Below, piece by piece: positions 1-9,706 of a stretch of DNA of 64,000 nucleotides (the first letter of the stretch is position 1; the number at the start of each line of letters is the position of its first letter). The stretch is from positions 310,001 to 374,000 of the forward strand of contig NZ_LMXN01000004.1 of the NCBI RefSeq assembly GCF_001442615.1, in the 5' to 3' direction. The notes beneath the pieces are model-generated. The model was not told where the DNA came from. It searched no databases and was given only the letters and a program-made list of their open reading frames with translations. Both the position numbers and the translations under genes were made by a program. This DNA is from Algoriphagus resistens (GTDB taxonomy: Bacteria > Bacteroidota > Bacteroidia > Cytophagales > Cyclobacteriaceae).

Positions 1-1127
1 ATCGCTATTCCCACGAAAAGTGCGTTCCTAAAACCAAGAAAGAACATCAAAACCAAAATGACCAAGATTACCCCGAAAATGATGGAGTTTTCCAAATCAC
101 TTACCTGAAGCCTGGTTACCTTGGATTGATCATTGGTTATACTGATTTCCAGATCTGGGGGAAATCTGTTTGCTTTGGTCTTTTCGATGATCTCTTTTAT
201 TTTGTCGGCAGCATATAGCAGGTTTTCACCACTTCTTTTTACGACATTGATGGTCACCACGGGTAGATTTTTGCTACGGGCATAGCTGGTTCGCTCCTCG
301 TAGGTATCTTTTACTTCCGCTACATCACGCAGATAGACGATCTTTTGATTATCTGTTTTGACGATAATATTGAGTAGATCCATCGGGTCGGAAAATTCCC
401 CATCCACCCGAAGTGTCCGCTGGAACTCACCAGAACGAATATTCCCTCCGGAAATAGTAACATTTTCCATCTGTACCGCCTGAGAAATATCACCAAAGGT
501 GACCCCTGTGGATTCCATTTTGTAGGGATCGGCATTGATCTGGATTTCTCGCTCCACTGTTCCGGCAAGATCTGCTTTCGATATCTCCGATAATTTCTCA
601 ATCTCATCCTCCAGGTACTCACCAAATTTTTTCAGCTCTGCCTCTGAGTAGTCTCCCGAAATATTGACATTCATAATAGGGAAATCAGAGGTATTTACCT
701 CCAGTACATTGGGATCTTGATCCAAGTCTGTGGGAAGTTCACTTTTGGATTTATCCACAGCATCCTTTACATCCTGAATAGCTTTGGATATTTCTACCCC
801 AGGGTTGAATTCCACAACGATGGAAGAAAAATCCTGCACTGAGGTGGAGGTGATATCTTTCACATCATTGATTGACTTCAGCTCCTTCTCTATCGGCCTA
901 GTGATCAGGTTTTCCATATCTACAGGAGAATTCCCCGGGTATGGAGTCCCCACATAAACCGTCGGAATTACAATTTCGGGAAAGCTTTCCTTGGGCATAT
1001 TGCGATAGGCGCTTAAGCCAAGGAAGGTAATTATAAGCGTAAGGATCACAATAGAAGTGGAATTGTCCACAGACATGCTGGACAGTCCAAATTCCCGCGT
1101 TTTTTGTTGCTTTTGAATATCTGACAT
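1..1127 (-). CDS. RND-family efflux pump inner-membrane transporter (C-terminal part beyond window)
   Basis: The reading frame opens at an ATG at 1127 and stays open to base 1, so about 375 N-terminal residues are present. A short cytoplasmic start is followed by a hydrophobic helix (about residues 24-40) and then the sequence RNMPKESFPEI, typical of the AcrB/MexB/HAE family, followed by periplasmic porter-domain sequence. A second hydrophobic stretch begins near residue 350, at the window edge. Family role: proton-driven export of drugs, solvents or metals through a tripartite envelope complex. The gene starts 8 bp after the stop of the membrane fusion protein gene, and a TolC-like protein and TetR regulator lie upstream, so all four probably form one operon. 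Substrate cannot be told from sequence. Confidence 0.93.
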   Translation of the reverse strand, partial: MSDIQKQQKTREFGLSSMSVDNSTSIVILTLIITFLGLSAYRNMPKESFPEIVIPTVYVGTPYPGNSPVDMENLITRPIEKELKSINDVKDITSTSVQDFSSIVVEFNPGVEISKAIQDVKDAVDKSKSELPTDLDQDPNVLEVNTSDFPIMNVNISGDYSEAELKKFGEYLEDEIEKLSEISKADLAGTVEREIQINADPYKMESTGVTFGDISQAVQMENVTISGGNIRSGEFQRTLRVDGEFSDPMDLLNIIVKTDNQKIVYLRDVAEVKDTYEERTSYARSKNLPVVTINVVKRSGENLLYAADKIKEIIEKTKANRFPPDLEISITNDQSKVTRLQVSDLENSIIFGVILVILVLMFFLGFRNALFVGIA

Positions 1128-1134
1128 TTTCTTG

Positions 1135-2265
1135 CTACTGAGCTATATTCACATTGAAATTATCTCCAACTTCACGAAACCCCTTATCTACCAACGTCTC
1201 CGAACCGGTCAGTCCATCAAGTATTTCTGATTCTCTTTCGAATGTTTTTCCCCGCGTGACATAGGTTTTCTTTGCCTTACCATCCACTACCGTAAACATA
1301 TAGTCACCTCTATTGTCACTCAAAATCAAATAACTGGGAACGGTTACTGCTTCCGGATTTTCATAATCCTGAATCTTCAGTACTGAGATCATATTCGGCT
1401 TAACCATAGGAAGGTTTGGTAAAAAAACCTCAACCTTGAAAGTCCGGTTGTCAGGATTGATTATCGCACCCACAGAGGAAACCCGTGTATGAAGTTCCTT
1501 ATCGATAGAAGGGAAATAGACATCAACAGAATCGCCTTTACCAAGTACTCCAATATAACTTTCTGAGATATCTGCTTCTATAAACAAATCACTTTCCCCT
1601 ACAAACTGAAACATGGCCGCACCCGGCTGAACCAGTTCTCCCAGCCTCACCTCTATTGTCTCTATAGTGCCTGAAAAAGGCGCCCTAACGATGCTCTTGT
1701 CCAAATTGGTGCGGGCTGAAGCCAGGTTTCTCTCCAGTCCTTCCTTTCGATTTTTTGCTTCCAGATACTGGACTTCAGTACCAATCTGCTGATTCCAAAG
1801 GCGCTCTTGTTTTTCAAACAGAGTAGTAGCAAGGTCCAGGGAATTTTGCAGCTCATCAATGCTGTTTTGGATCGACTCAGAATCGATTCTGGCAAGTACA
1901 GTGCCTTTGGCCACCACCTGTCCTTCACTTACCGGAACCTCTAAAATCCGGCCCACTGTCTCAGAGCTAATCATCACGTTCTTTTTTGAAAGCACTGATC
2001 CCGTCACTTCTACATAATGTTCGAATCTACCCTTCTTAGCTTTAGCTGTAGTAATGAGGAGAGATTTCTGATTTTGCTTTGCAAATTCCGGATCCAGTTG
2101 GACCAGCTGGGCCTCAAGCTCCTGGATCTGCGTATCGATTTCATGGGATTGGGATTTAAGCTTTTCCAGTTCAGCTTTCTTGGCATCCACTCCCTCTTCG
2201 GTAGCACAGGAGATAACTATAAAGGTCAGTGCTACAAGGGACAAAAATTTAGAAGCTAATTTCAT
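1135..2265 (-). CDS. RND efflux membrane fusion protein (periplasmic adaptor, HlyD/AcrA type), lipoprotein
   Basis: This 376-residue protein begins with a lipoprotein signal (MKLASKF, hydrophobic core, lipobox ending VISC at about residue 20). A coiled-coil region follows (about 25-50), then a biotinyl-lipoyl-like domain (EVPVSEGQVVAKGTVLARID), a hairpin of heptad-like sequence, and a beta-barrel with the returning lipoyl half (IVRAPFSGTIETIEVRLGELVQPG). Family role: bridges the RND pump and the TolC channel. The frame is open further upstream to 2385, but that extension has no signal peptide at its start and is made entirely of a repeat element found elsewhere in the window. The ATG at 2265 is therefore the start. 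It sits between the tolC-like gene and the pump gene in the same operon. Confidence 0.93.
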   Translation of the reverse strand: MKLASKFLSLVALTFIVISCATEEGVDAKKAELEKLKSQSHEIDTQIQELEAQLVQLDPEFAKQNQKSLLITTAKAKKGRFEHYVEVTGSVLSKKNVMISSETVGRILEVPVSEGQVVAKGTVLARIDSESIQNSIDELQNSLDLATTLFEKQERLWNQQIGTEVQYLEAKNRKEGLERNLASARTNLDKSIVRAPFSGTIETIEVRLGELVQPGAAMFQFVGESDLFIEADISESYIGVLGKGDSVDVYFPSIDKELHTRVSSVGAIINPDNRTFKVEVFLPNLPMVKPNMISVLKIQDYENPEAVTVPSYLILSDNRGDYMFTVVDGKAKKTYVTRGKTFERESEILDGLTGSETLVDKGFREVGDNFNVNIAQ

Positions 2266-2383
2266 ATGTTTATTATTGTTTTTTATGGTCACAGAACCCG
2301 TCCCGACCGCCGCGGCGAATCGGGAGAATCTCGAATGATGGATAATTATCCCTTTGCGTATTGCCTGTGTCATGCTCGATTTC
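2263..2383 (-). repeat. Interspersed structured element, copy A (5' leader of the membrane fusion gene)
   Basis: Read on the minus strand, this begins AATCGAGCATG, contains the partner strand CGAGATT, then a GC-rich hairpin (arms TCCCGA / TCGGGA around the palindrome CGCCGCGGCG). It ends in an A-rich tract that runs into CATATGAAA, the start codon of the membrane fusion gene. The same layout recurs at 11284-11379, 11380-11469 and 46208-46300. The first stem is AATC-GA-GC pairing with a GC/TC-GA-GATT strand, leaving tandem G/A mismatches in the helix. In this copy one base next to the mismatches does not pair. Function is unknown; see findings. Confidence 0.7.
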
Positions 2384-2411
2384 ATCGTTTAATATCAGTA
2401 GGGTTTAAAAA

Positions 2412-3809
2412 TTATTTATTGGGGATTGCGGGCTGATCCAGTCCTTCGTGGATAATTCCCAGCGCTTTCTCCAAATCTACTTTGGAGATCAGTCCGTCAT
2501 ATAAAGCACTCAGGTAATTAATCTCTGCTTCGATCAGATCAGAATCTGCCTCTACTACTTCGAAGTTTGACCCTACACCTTCATTGTACTTGATCTTGGA
2601 CATGTCATACACTTCCTGCGCCAGCTCCATACTTTCTTGCTGCACCTGTAGGACTTTTAAATCATTGGCAAGATTTTGCTTTGCCTGAAAGATTTCCAGT
2701 TCAATGTTTTGATCCAGAAAGAATTTCTGGTTTTCAAGCTGTCTCAACTGAATTCTGTTTCTTTGGATTCTAGCACTTTTTGAAAAACCATCGAAAATTG
2801 GAATATTCAACGTGACACCCAACATGGCCGAGCTAAACCAGTTGATACTTTCAAAAGTGGTTTCGAATGTATCTCCAGCTCCTGAGCGCATAAAATTCCC
2901 ATTGAAATCCAGTGTCGGCATGTATTGGGCTGTATTATTTTTCAGATCCAAGCCAGTCAGCTCAATATTGGTGTTCAACTGATCCATTTCTACCCGGTGT
3001 TCTCCTTCCAAAGACAGTAAGTTCGCAAGCTCCTGTTCTGGGTTCAATTCACGTAGGGTTTCAGTAATCACTATATCGTATTGCTCAGGCATGCCTATCT
3101 GGATTTTCAGAAGTTGCTTGGAAATCTCATAGGCTGTCTTACTGCGCTCATACTGGGAATAGGTGTTGTTGCGCTGTACCTTAATTCGGGAGACATCAAT
3201 TTTTTCAGCAAATCCTGCCTCTTGCATCGCAGTGGTCTCTTCCAAAAGCGAATCGATTCTCGAAAGATTGGATTCAGAAAGTTTGATCCGCTCCGCATTG
3301 ACCAATACTCCGAAATAGGCCTTCTTTACACTTTCTATTACATCATTTTCCACTTTCACCCGGTCAAACTCCGTCAGTGCCTTATACGTTTTGGCTGCCC
3401 TCAAGCCTATAAAGAATGACCCATCGAAGATCATCTGGCTCACAGTCACTCCCAAATTACTGGAGTTTGCGACCCCAAAACGAAGAGGAATTACATCACT
3501 TGGATTAGCAGGATCACCAAACGGAGGCTCATTAGGCACAAACATTACTTGAACCATTGGATTATGATTAAAACTAAAAGAACCATTGACCTGAGGTAAT
3601 CCGGCCGCAGTCTCTTCCTTGATGGTGGTCTGAGAAACCAGGACTTCCAACCTGGCATTTTTTGCATCCACATTATTTTCCAAGGCAAACGCCAGCGTCT
3701 CTTTGAGGTTGAGCTGTAATGTCTCCAAGGGTGGCGTTTCTTGCGCAGTAGCCTCCAGCCCAAACAAGCCCAAGGCCATTACAACTATATAAATCTTCGG
3801 TTTAAGCAT
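2412..3809 (-). CDS. TolC-family outer-membrane efflux protein
   Basis: This 465-residue protein has a cleavable signal peptide (MLKPKIYIVVMALGLFGLEATAQ) and two outer-membrane efflux (OEP) repeats rich in long amphipathic helices. It matches the family length of about 420-500. The second repeat carries the usual Gly-x-Gly/Ser-Asn-Phe region (YNEGVGSNFEVVEADSDLI), typical of TolC-like proteins. Role: trimeric outer-membrane channel and periplasmic tunnel for the RND pump encoded downstream. The gene lies 48 bp after tetR and 146 bp before the membrane fusion start, with the copy A repeat in that second gap. The intervening repeat could tune expression of the distal genes, but that is inference. 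Confidence 0.93.
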   Translation of the reverse strand: MLKPKIYIVVMALGLFGLEATAQETPPLETLQLNLKETLAFALENNVDAKNARLEVLVSQTTIKEETAAGLPQVNGSFSFNHNPMVQVMFVPNEPPFGDPANPSDVIPLRFGVANSSNLGVTVSQMIFDGSFFIGLRAAKTYKALTEFDRVKVENDVIESVKKAYFGVLVNAERIKLSESNLSRIDSLLEETTAMQEAGFAEKIDVSRIKVQRNNTYSQYERSKTAYEISKQLLKIQIGMPEQYDIVITETLRELNPEQELANLLSLEGEHRVEMDQLNTNIELTGLDLKNNTAQYMPTLDFNGNFMRSGAGDTFETTFESINWFSSAMLGVTLNIPIFDGFSKSARIQRNRIQLRQLENQKFFLDQNIELEIFQAKQNLANDLKVLQVQQESMELAQEVYDMSKIKYNEGVGSNFEVVEADSDLIEAEINYLSALYDGLISKVDLEKALGIIHEGLDQPAIPNK

Positions 3810-3857
3810 GATGTTATCTAATAGTGGTCTGTTCTCTGTTTAATTGTAAATATTTGA

Positions 3858-4478
3858 TTATTCTATGCCTCCGTTGGAATGATTTGAATTACGCTTTTCC
3901 ATATAGGCCTTCCTGCCTGTTTCGGTAAATATGCCGTGCAAGAAATGATCAAGCATCTGCTTATGGAGCGTCACCAAATCAAAATCTACTTCAGGAAAGT
4001 TAACTGGGCTCATGGCAGCACTGATTTGATTCACCCTCATATTAGCCAGCAATTTCGCATTGATTTCAGGACGAAAGTAGCCTAGCGCCTTTCCTTTCTC
4101 AATTACATTGACGATATCTGTCACAATAATTCTTTCTTTAAATTCATTGAACATTTTCCATACATCCGGAAAATACTTTTGGATCTCTAATAGCACCATT
4201 GGATTCAATGTGGCCAATCGCTCACAAACCATTTTTGATGTGTGCAACAAATGTTCAATTACCCCATCTTCCTCCTCCATAAATTTTGCGATAGCCTGCT
4301 GGTCCTCTACCAAAGCCATGGAAAAAGTCTCCTTTACGAGTTCTTTTTTATCCTTGAATTCCTGATACAATGTCTTTTTGGAAATCCCTGCCAACCGGGC
4401 AATATCTTCCATAGTAATTGCCCTAATCCCGTACTGACCAAATTGCTCACTGGCTATCTTTAAAATCTTATCTCTCAT
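3858..4478 (-). CDS. TetR/AcrR family transcriptional regulator
   Basis: This 206-residue protein has an N-terminal TetR helix-turn-helix (about residues 5-50: ILKIASEQFGQYG ... TMEDIARLAGISKKTLYQEFKDK) and a helical ligand-binding C-terminal region with no recognisable subfamily. Role: most likely a ligand-responsive repressor of the efflux operon that follows. It is the first gene of the cluster, and a 9-bp-arm palindrome covers its own promoter (4519-4544), which supports autoregulation and operon control. Residues around 175-206 are polar and probably a flexible tail. Ligand unknown. Confidence 0.92.
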   Translation of the reverse strand: MRDKILKIASEQFGQYGIRAITMEDIARLAGISKKTLYQEFKDKKELVKETFSMALVEDQQAIAKFMEEEDGVIEHLLHTSKMVCERLATLNPMVLLEIQKYFPDVWKMFNEFKERIIVTDIVNVIEKGKALGYFRPEINAKLLANMRVNQISAAMSPVNFPEVDFDLVTLHKQMLDHFLHGIFTETGRKAYMEKRNSNHSNGGIE

Positions 4479-4508
4479 TTAATTAGTATTCACCAAAATT
4501 TTCCAATG

Positions 4509-4544
4509 CAAAAATACAGAAACTTTTACCCCGTCAAAAGTTTC
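4509..4544 (-). promoter_or_regulatory. Promoter and probable TetR operator of the efflux operon
   Basis: On the minus strand the box TATTTTTG (4516 to 4509) matches the Bacteroidota -7 consensus TAnnTTTG. Immediately upstream lies a perfect inverted repeat, GAAACTTTT and AAAAGTTTC (plus-strand 4519-4527 and 4536-4544), with an 8-bp spacer. It would therefore occupy the space between the -33 and -7 elements. A TTG that could serve as -33 falls inside it. Transcription would begin near 4500, leaving a leader of roughly 20 bases before the tetR ATG. The geometry fits simple steric repression by the TetR protein. Confidence 0.7.
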
Positions 4545-4881
4545 CTGCGTATCAAAAACGAACAATATTCGGCATTAATAGGAAAATAATGAACAAAAGT
4601 GCGCGAAAACGAACAGTAAGGCTATATTTTAGAATTATAGATTGGTAAAACTAACAGTCAATTGCAAGAATTGAAAAATTGACCATGCGACAACCAATCA
4701 AAACGTATCTCCATTTTACTACAACCAGAAGAATTGATCGGTATAGCAGGTTGTTAAAATTTTCGGGTTAGAATAGTTTAAAAATGAGCTCCTGTCTATC
4801 CCTTCCAGAAACTACTTTTTTTTACGATACATGCTATATAATTATAGAAGTAAGAATCAAATTGCTATTTTCGCATTTGCT
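4545..4881. other. Intergenic region between efflux operon and tRNA-Pro
   Basis: No credible gene. Three GAACA pentamers (4560, 4591, 4611), two of them within CGAACA, lie upstream of the tetR promoter in an otherwise AT-rich stretch and could be regulator contacts. The tRNA promoter should lie in the last 60 bases, but no box could be fixed with confidence. Confidence 0.4.
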
Positions 4882-5313
<432 letters not shown>

Positions 5314-8300
5314 ATGATTTTCTTCTTTGAATCCCCTCAAAAAACCGTTTACGCTGTACAATCCCCACAACCTTTCGCACTAGAAGACCTAGAAAAGCTG
5401 ACTTGGCTTTTTGGCGGAGCTACAGCCATTAGCAGCCCTTCACTTTCCGGTAACTACTCAGGCCCACGTAAGGAAATGATTACCCCGTGGTCCACCAATG
5501 CTGTTGAAATCACAGCAAATATGGGGGTTCCGGGCATTCTTCGAATCGAGGAGTTTTTCCCCCTCAATGAAGGAGAGCAGATAGACCCCATGCTTCAGCA
5601 CGCTTTTGATGGGTTGGATCAGGAGATTTTTGATATACACCTGCAGCCGGAAGCGATCGTACAAATCAACGATATCGCTGCATATAATAGGGAGCACGGA
5701 TTGGCACTAAGCCAGGTAGAAGTGGATTACCTGAACAATGTTTCCAAACAATTAGAGCGTCCATTGACGGATTCTGAGGTTTTCGGGTTTTCCCAAGTGA
5801 ACTCAGAACATTGCCGTCATAAGATTTTCAACGGTACTTTTATCATAGACGGAGTAGAAAAGCCTCAGACGCTTTTCCAACTCATCAAAGAAACTTCCAA
5901 AGCACACCCTAACCGGATCGCTTCAGCTTACAAGGACAACGTAGCCTTTGTTGGTGGACCAAAGGCACAGCAATTTGCACCGAAGACTGCGCATCAGGCG
6001 GACTTCTTTGAAACACGCATGATAGACACCGTCATTTCCCTAAAAGCTGAAACACACAACTTTCCGACTACTGTGGAGCCTTTCAACGGCGCCGCCACCG
6101 GAGCTGGCGGAGAAATCAGAGACCGTATGGCTGGTGGTACTGCCTCTATTCCTCTCGCAGGAACGGCTGTCTACATGACTTCTTACTCTCGTTCCGAGAA
6201 AGGGAGATCCTGGGAAAGCAAGTTGGAAGAACGTCCCTGGCTGTACCAAACTCCGATGGACATTCTGATCAAAGCTTCAAACGGAGCTTCTGATTTCGGA
6301 AATAAATTCGGTCAACCGCTGATCTCCGGGTCCCTTTTGACTTTCGAGCATGAGGAAGACGGCAAGCATCACGGTTTTGACAAAGTCATCATGCTGGCTG
6401 GTGGCGTAGGCTTCACCAATGCCAACTACACGAAAAAAGATGCCCCAAAAGCCGGTGATCAGATTGTGATCATGGGTGGTGACAACTATAGAATCGGAAT
6501 GGGCGGTTCGGCGGTTTCTTCTTTGAACACAGGTGAGCTTTCCAATGCAATTGAGCTAAACGCCATCCAGCGCTCCAATCCTGAGATGCAAAAACGTGTT
6601 TCCAATGTGATCCGCGCCATGGCTGAGAGCGAAAATAACCCAATTATATCTATCCATGATCATGGAGCCGGCGGACATTTGAACTGCCTATCTGAGTTGG
6701 TGGAAGATGCGGGGGGAACGATCCACATCGATAAATTGCCTGTGGGTGACCCTACCCTTTCCGCCAAGGAAATCATTGGAAATGAATCACAGGAGCGTAT
6801 GGGATTGGTGATCGGTAAAAAAGACGTAGATACCTTACATCAGGTCTCTGATCGTGAACGTGCACCATTCTATGTGGTGGGTGAGACAACCGGTGATATG
6901 CATTTCAAATTCGAAAATGGCAAAACCGGAGAGAAACCGGTGGACTGGAACCTGAGCTATATGTTCGGCTCTTCGCCCAAAACCATTTTGGAAGACGATA
7001 CGACCAACGCAACTTTTGAAGAAGCAAACTATGAAGCTGACCTGATCCAAGCCTATGTACGAGAGGTACTTCAATTGGAAGCGGTAGCCTGTAAGGATTG
7101 GTTGACAAATAAAGTAGATAGATCCGTGACGGGTCGTGTGGCAACACAGCAGACTGTAGGTGAGATCCAACTACCGTTGAATGATGTGGCTGTAATGGCC
7201 TTAGATTTCACAGGAAATAAGGGCATCGCAACTTCCATAGGACATGCGCCGATAGCAGCCTTGGCAAATCCCGAAGCAGGTAGCCGTCTGGCGATTGCTG
7301 AGGCAATGACCAACTTGATTTTTGCTCCGATCCAAGATGGCTTGCAGGGCATTTCACTTTCTGCTAACTGGATGTGGCCTGCCAAGAACAAGGGCGAAAA
7401 CGACAGGCTATATAGAGCGGTAGAGGCAGTTTCAAAGTTTGCAATTGACTTGGGTGTGAATATCCCGACTGGAAAAGACTCCCTTTCCATGACTCAGAAA
7501 TATCCTGACGGAAAAACGGTTTACTCGCCGGGTACAGTAATTATCTCTACTGTAGGCGAATGCTCTGACGTGCAAAAAACCGTAAAAACTGCCCTGAAAT
7601 CTATCAAAGGAAGCAGAATCCTCTACATAGATTTTTCCAAGGATGCTTTCAAACTGGCTGGCTCCAGCTTCTATCAGGCCTTGAATAAAGTCGGAACTGA
7701 AACGCCGGACGTTAAAGACCCACACTATTTTGCACAGGCATTTACAGCTATTCAAGATCTGATCGATCAGACTTGGGTGCTTGCAGGACACGATATTTCT
7801 TCAGGCGGTTTGATCACTGCCTTGTTGGAGATGTGTTTTCCAGTGCAGAACATAGGCTTAAAAGTAAAACTGGACCGCTTGCATGAGCCGGATATGGTGA
7901 AAGCCTTGTTTGCAGAAAATCCTGGCATCCTGATTCAGGTAGCAGATGATCATGCGGTTGAAGCCTTATTGGTAGAAGCTGACATAGATTATGTGGAGCT
8001 GGCGAAAGTAACTGATTCGGGTAACATAGAGTTTGCTGGAAAAGATCTTACCCTTGACATCGAAGAATTACGCGATGTATGGTTCAGATCTTCCTATTTA
8101 TTGGACAGTAAGCAAAGCGGCGAGAAACTAGCCAAAGACCGCTTTGACAATTATAAAAAACAACCACTGGCATTTGAATTTGCAGAAGGATGGAAAGGCG
8201 ACTTTGCATCAGCTGGACTGAATCCTTTCAGAACTGAGAAAGGCAAAGCGAAAGCAGCGATCATCCGTGAAAAAGGTGTGAACGGCGATCGTGAGATGGC

Positions 8301-9000
8301 TTACTCCCTTTGGTTGGCAGGATTTGAAGTGAAAGATGTACATATGACCGACCTGATCGCAGGCCGGGAAAACTTGGAAGATGTGCAGATGATCGTCTTC
8401 GTGGGCGGATTCTCCAACTCCGATGTACTGGGTTCGGCCAAAGGCTGGGCAGGTGCCTTCCTTTATAACCCTAAGGCTAAGCAAGCGCTGGACAACTTCT
8501 ACGCCAGACCTGATACCTTGAGTTTGGGCGTATGTAACGGTTGCCAGCTGATGATAGAACTTGGTTTGGTCACTCCTGATCATGCGGATAAGCCAAAGAT
8601 GCTGCATAATGCATCTCATAAGTTTGAATCCACTTTCGTAAACGTGACCATCCCTGAAAATAATTCTGTGATGTTAGGCTCACTTAGCGGACAGAGGCTA
8701 GGGGTATGGGTAGCTCATGGAGAAGGTAAGTTCGCACTGCCAAACCCATGTGAAGAATACAACTTCGTGATGAAGTACAGTTACGAAACTTATCCAGGTA
8801 ACCCTAACGGTTCCGATCATGCTACCGCAGGTATCGCATCGGCAGATGGCCGTCACCTGGTGATCATGCCACATATCGAGCGAAGCCTTAAGCCTTGGAA
8901 CTGGGCACATTATCCTGCTGATAGAAACGATGATTTCACTCCTTGGATGGAGGCGTTTGTGAATGCCAGGAATTGGGTGGAATCGAATTCTGAAGGCTAA
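5314..9000 (+). CDS. purL: Phosphoribosylformylglycinamidine synthase (single-chain, large form)
   Basis: This 1228-residue FGAM synthase converts FGAR, glutamine and ATP to FGAM, the fourth step of de novo purine synthesis. The layout is that of the large proteobacterial/eukaryotic type. The N-terminal PurS-like part comes first, then a linker with SQVNSEHCRHKIFNG (about residue 165), then two AIRS-like halves (ETHNFPTTVEPFNGAATGAGGEIRD near 250). A C-terminal glutamine amidotransferase follows, with nucleophile Cys1074 (GVCNGCQ) and triad His1187/Glu1189 (MPHIER). All key residues are present and the length is close to the usual 1250-1300. It is transcribed alone from its own TAnnTTTG promoter and followed by a strong terminator. 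Confidence 0.97.
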   Translation: MIFFFESPQKTVYAVQSPQPFALEDLEKLTWLFGGATAISSPSLSGNYSGPRKEMITPWSTNAVEITANMGVPGILRIEEFFPLNEGEQIDPMLQHAFDGLDQEIFDIHLQPEAIVQINDIAAYNREHGLALSQVEVDYLNNVSKQLERPLTDSEVFGFSQVNSEHCRHKIFNGTFIIDGVEKPQTLFQLIKETSKAHPNRIASAYKDNVAFVGGPKAQQFAPKTAHQADFFETRMIDTVISLKAETHNFPTTVEPFNGAATGAGGEIRDRMAGGTASIPLAGTAVYMTSYSRSEKGRSWESKLEERPWLYQTPMDILIKASNGASDFGNKFGQPLISGSLLTFEHEEDGKHHGFDKVIMLAGGVGFTNANYTKKDAPKAGDQIVIMGGDNYRIGMGGSAVSSLNTGELSNAIELNAIQRSNPEMQKRVSNVIRAMAESENNPIISIHDHGAGGHLNCLSELVEDAGGTIHIDKLPVGDPTLSAKEIIGNESQERMGLVIGKKDVDTLHQVSDRERAPFYVVGETTGDMHFKFENGKTGEKPVDWNLSYMFGSSPKTILEDDTTNATFEEANYEADLIQAYVREVLQLEAVACKDWLTNKVDRSVTGRVATQQTVGEIQLPLNDVAVMALDFTGNKGIATSIGHAPIAALANPEAGSRLAIAEAMTNLIFAPIQDGLQGISLSANWMWPAKNKGENDRLYRAVEAVSKFAIDLGVNIPTGKDSLSMTQKYPDGKTVYSPGTVIISTVGECSDVQKTVKTALKSIKGSRILYIDFSKDAFKLAGSSFYQALNKVGTETPDVKDPHYFAQAFTAIQDLIDQTWVLAGHDISSGGLITALLEMCFPVQNIGLKVKLDRLHEPDMVKALFAENPGILIQVADDHAVEALLVEADIDYVELAKVTDSGNIEFAGKDLTLDIEELRDVWFRSSYLLDSKQSGEKLAKDRFDNYKKQPLAFEFAEGWKGDFASAGLNPFRTEKGKAKAAIIREKGVNGDREMAYSLWLAGFEVKDVHMTDLIAGRENLEDVQMIVFVGGFSNSDVLGSAKGWAGAFLYNPKAKQALDNFYARPDTLSLGVCNGCQLMIELGLVTPDHADKPKMLHNASHKFESTFVNVTIPENNSVMLGSLSGQRLGVWVAHGEGKFALPNPCEEYNFVMKYSYETYPGNPNGSDHATAGIASADGRHLVIMPHIERSLKPWNWAHYPADRNDDFTPWMEAFVNARNWVESNSEG

Positions 9001-9024
9001 AATCAGAGAGATGAAAACAAACTA

Positions 9025-9054
9025 AATCCCTTGGAGTAATCTGAGGGATTTTTT
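9025..9054 (+). terminator. Rho-independent terminator of purL
   Basis: Arms AATCCCT (9025-9031) and AGGGATT (9044-9050) close a 12-base loop and are followed by a T tract. It begins 25 bases after the purL stop codon. Confidence 0.8.
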
Positions 9055-9706
9055 GGTTAATTACCAGTCCAAATAATAGAATCTAAGGTTCTCCATTGTA
9101 TTCGAGAAAATTCGTACGGATTTCACTGAAATAGGAAGAAATTAATTCTGAATTAGTGCACGTCAAATAACTTCATCACCTCACGCTAGCTTCACCCATA
9201 TCAGTTTCCTGAGCCCCTATGACATGCAGTCTCCAAGACTTGCAAATCAGCAGATATTTGAAACTGTCCGTGGGTTAGTAGATTGATAGACTAGCTTATG
9301 AAGTGGCAGCCGCTCTGATTTTTGCTTTTCTTGGTCACCTTTCGCCCAAGCTCTCCCTGGTCTTGGTACTGCCTAGCTCCAGTGATAAGCTGAAATTGCA
9401 GTGGAAGAACTCGAACAGGATGTCACTCAGCAGTCTCAATATAAAATTGGATTCATAATTACGGTATTCTGTTTCGGATTTGAGGATTTTAAAGAAGTGT
9501 AGTATACCGTAAATCAACTACAAAGCACGTGGCGCGGATCTCTAACTCAACCCTAGAGGGGCTATTACCGCATCCAGTCCGTGATGAAAAATATACCTTT
9601 GTGATTACTATTTCTACTGGAGAATCCCCCAGATGCAGACTAATTTAGCGCAGAACAAGATAGTGTTCAGCCCAACTTCACCTTATTATGATCACAAACC
9701 CAACCC
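9055..9706. other. Long intergenic region without a supported gene
   Basis: About 650 bases. A 60-codon minus-strand frame (9335-9517) exists but shows no start context or recognisable domain. The only structured item is TGCAGTCT-CCA-AGACTTGCA at 9225-9243, which resembles, with one missing base, the palindromes upstream of purL. The promoter for the downstream Crp/Fnr gene should lie near 9640-9690 (TAATTTAG near 9640 is a 7 of 8 match to TAnnTTTG). Confidence 0.4.

Noticed and set aside
2266..2385. Longer N terminus for the membrane fusion protein (from 2385)
   Set aside because: The extra 40 codons are the repeat element, and they would put a lipoprotein signal in the middle of the protein.
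9335..9517. 60-codon minus-strand frame after purL
   Set aside because: No domain, no start context, no partner gene; open frames of this size occur by chance.
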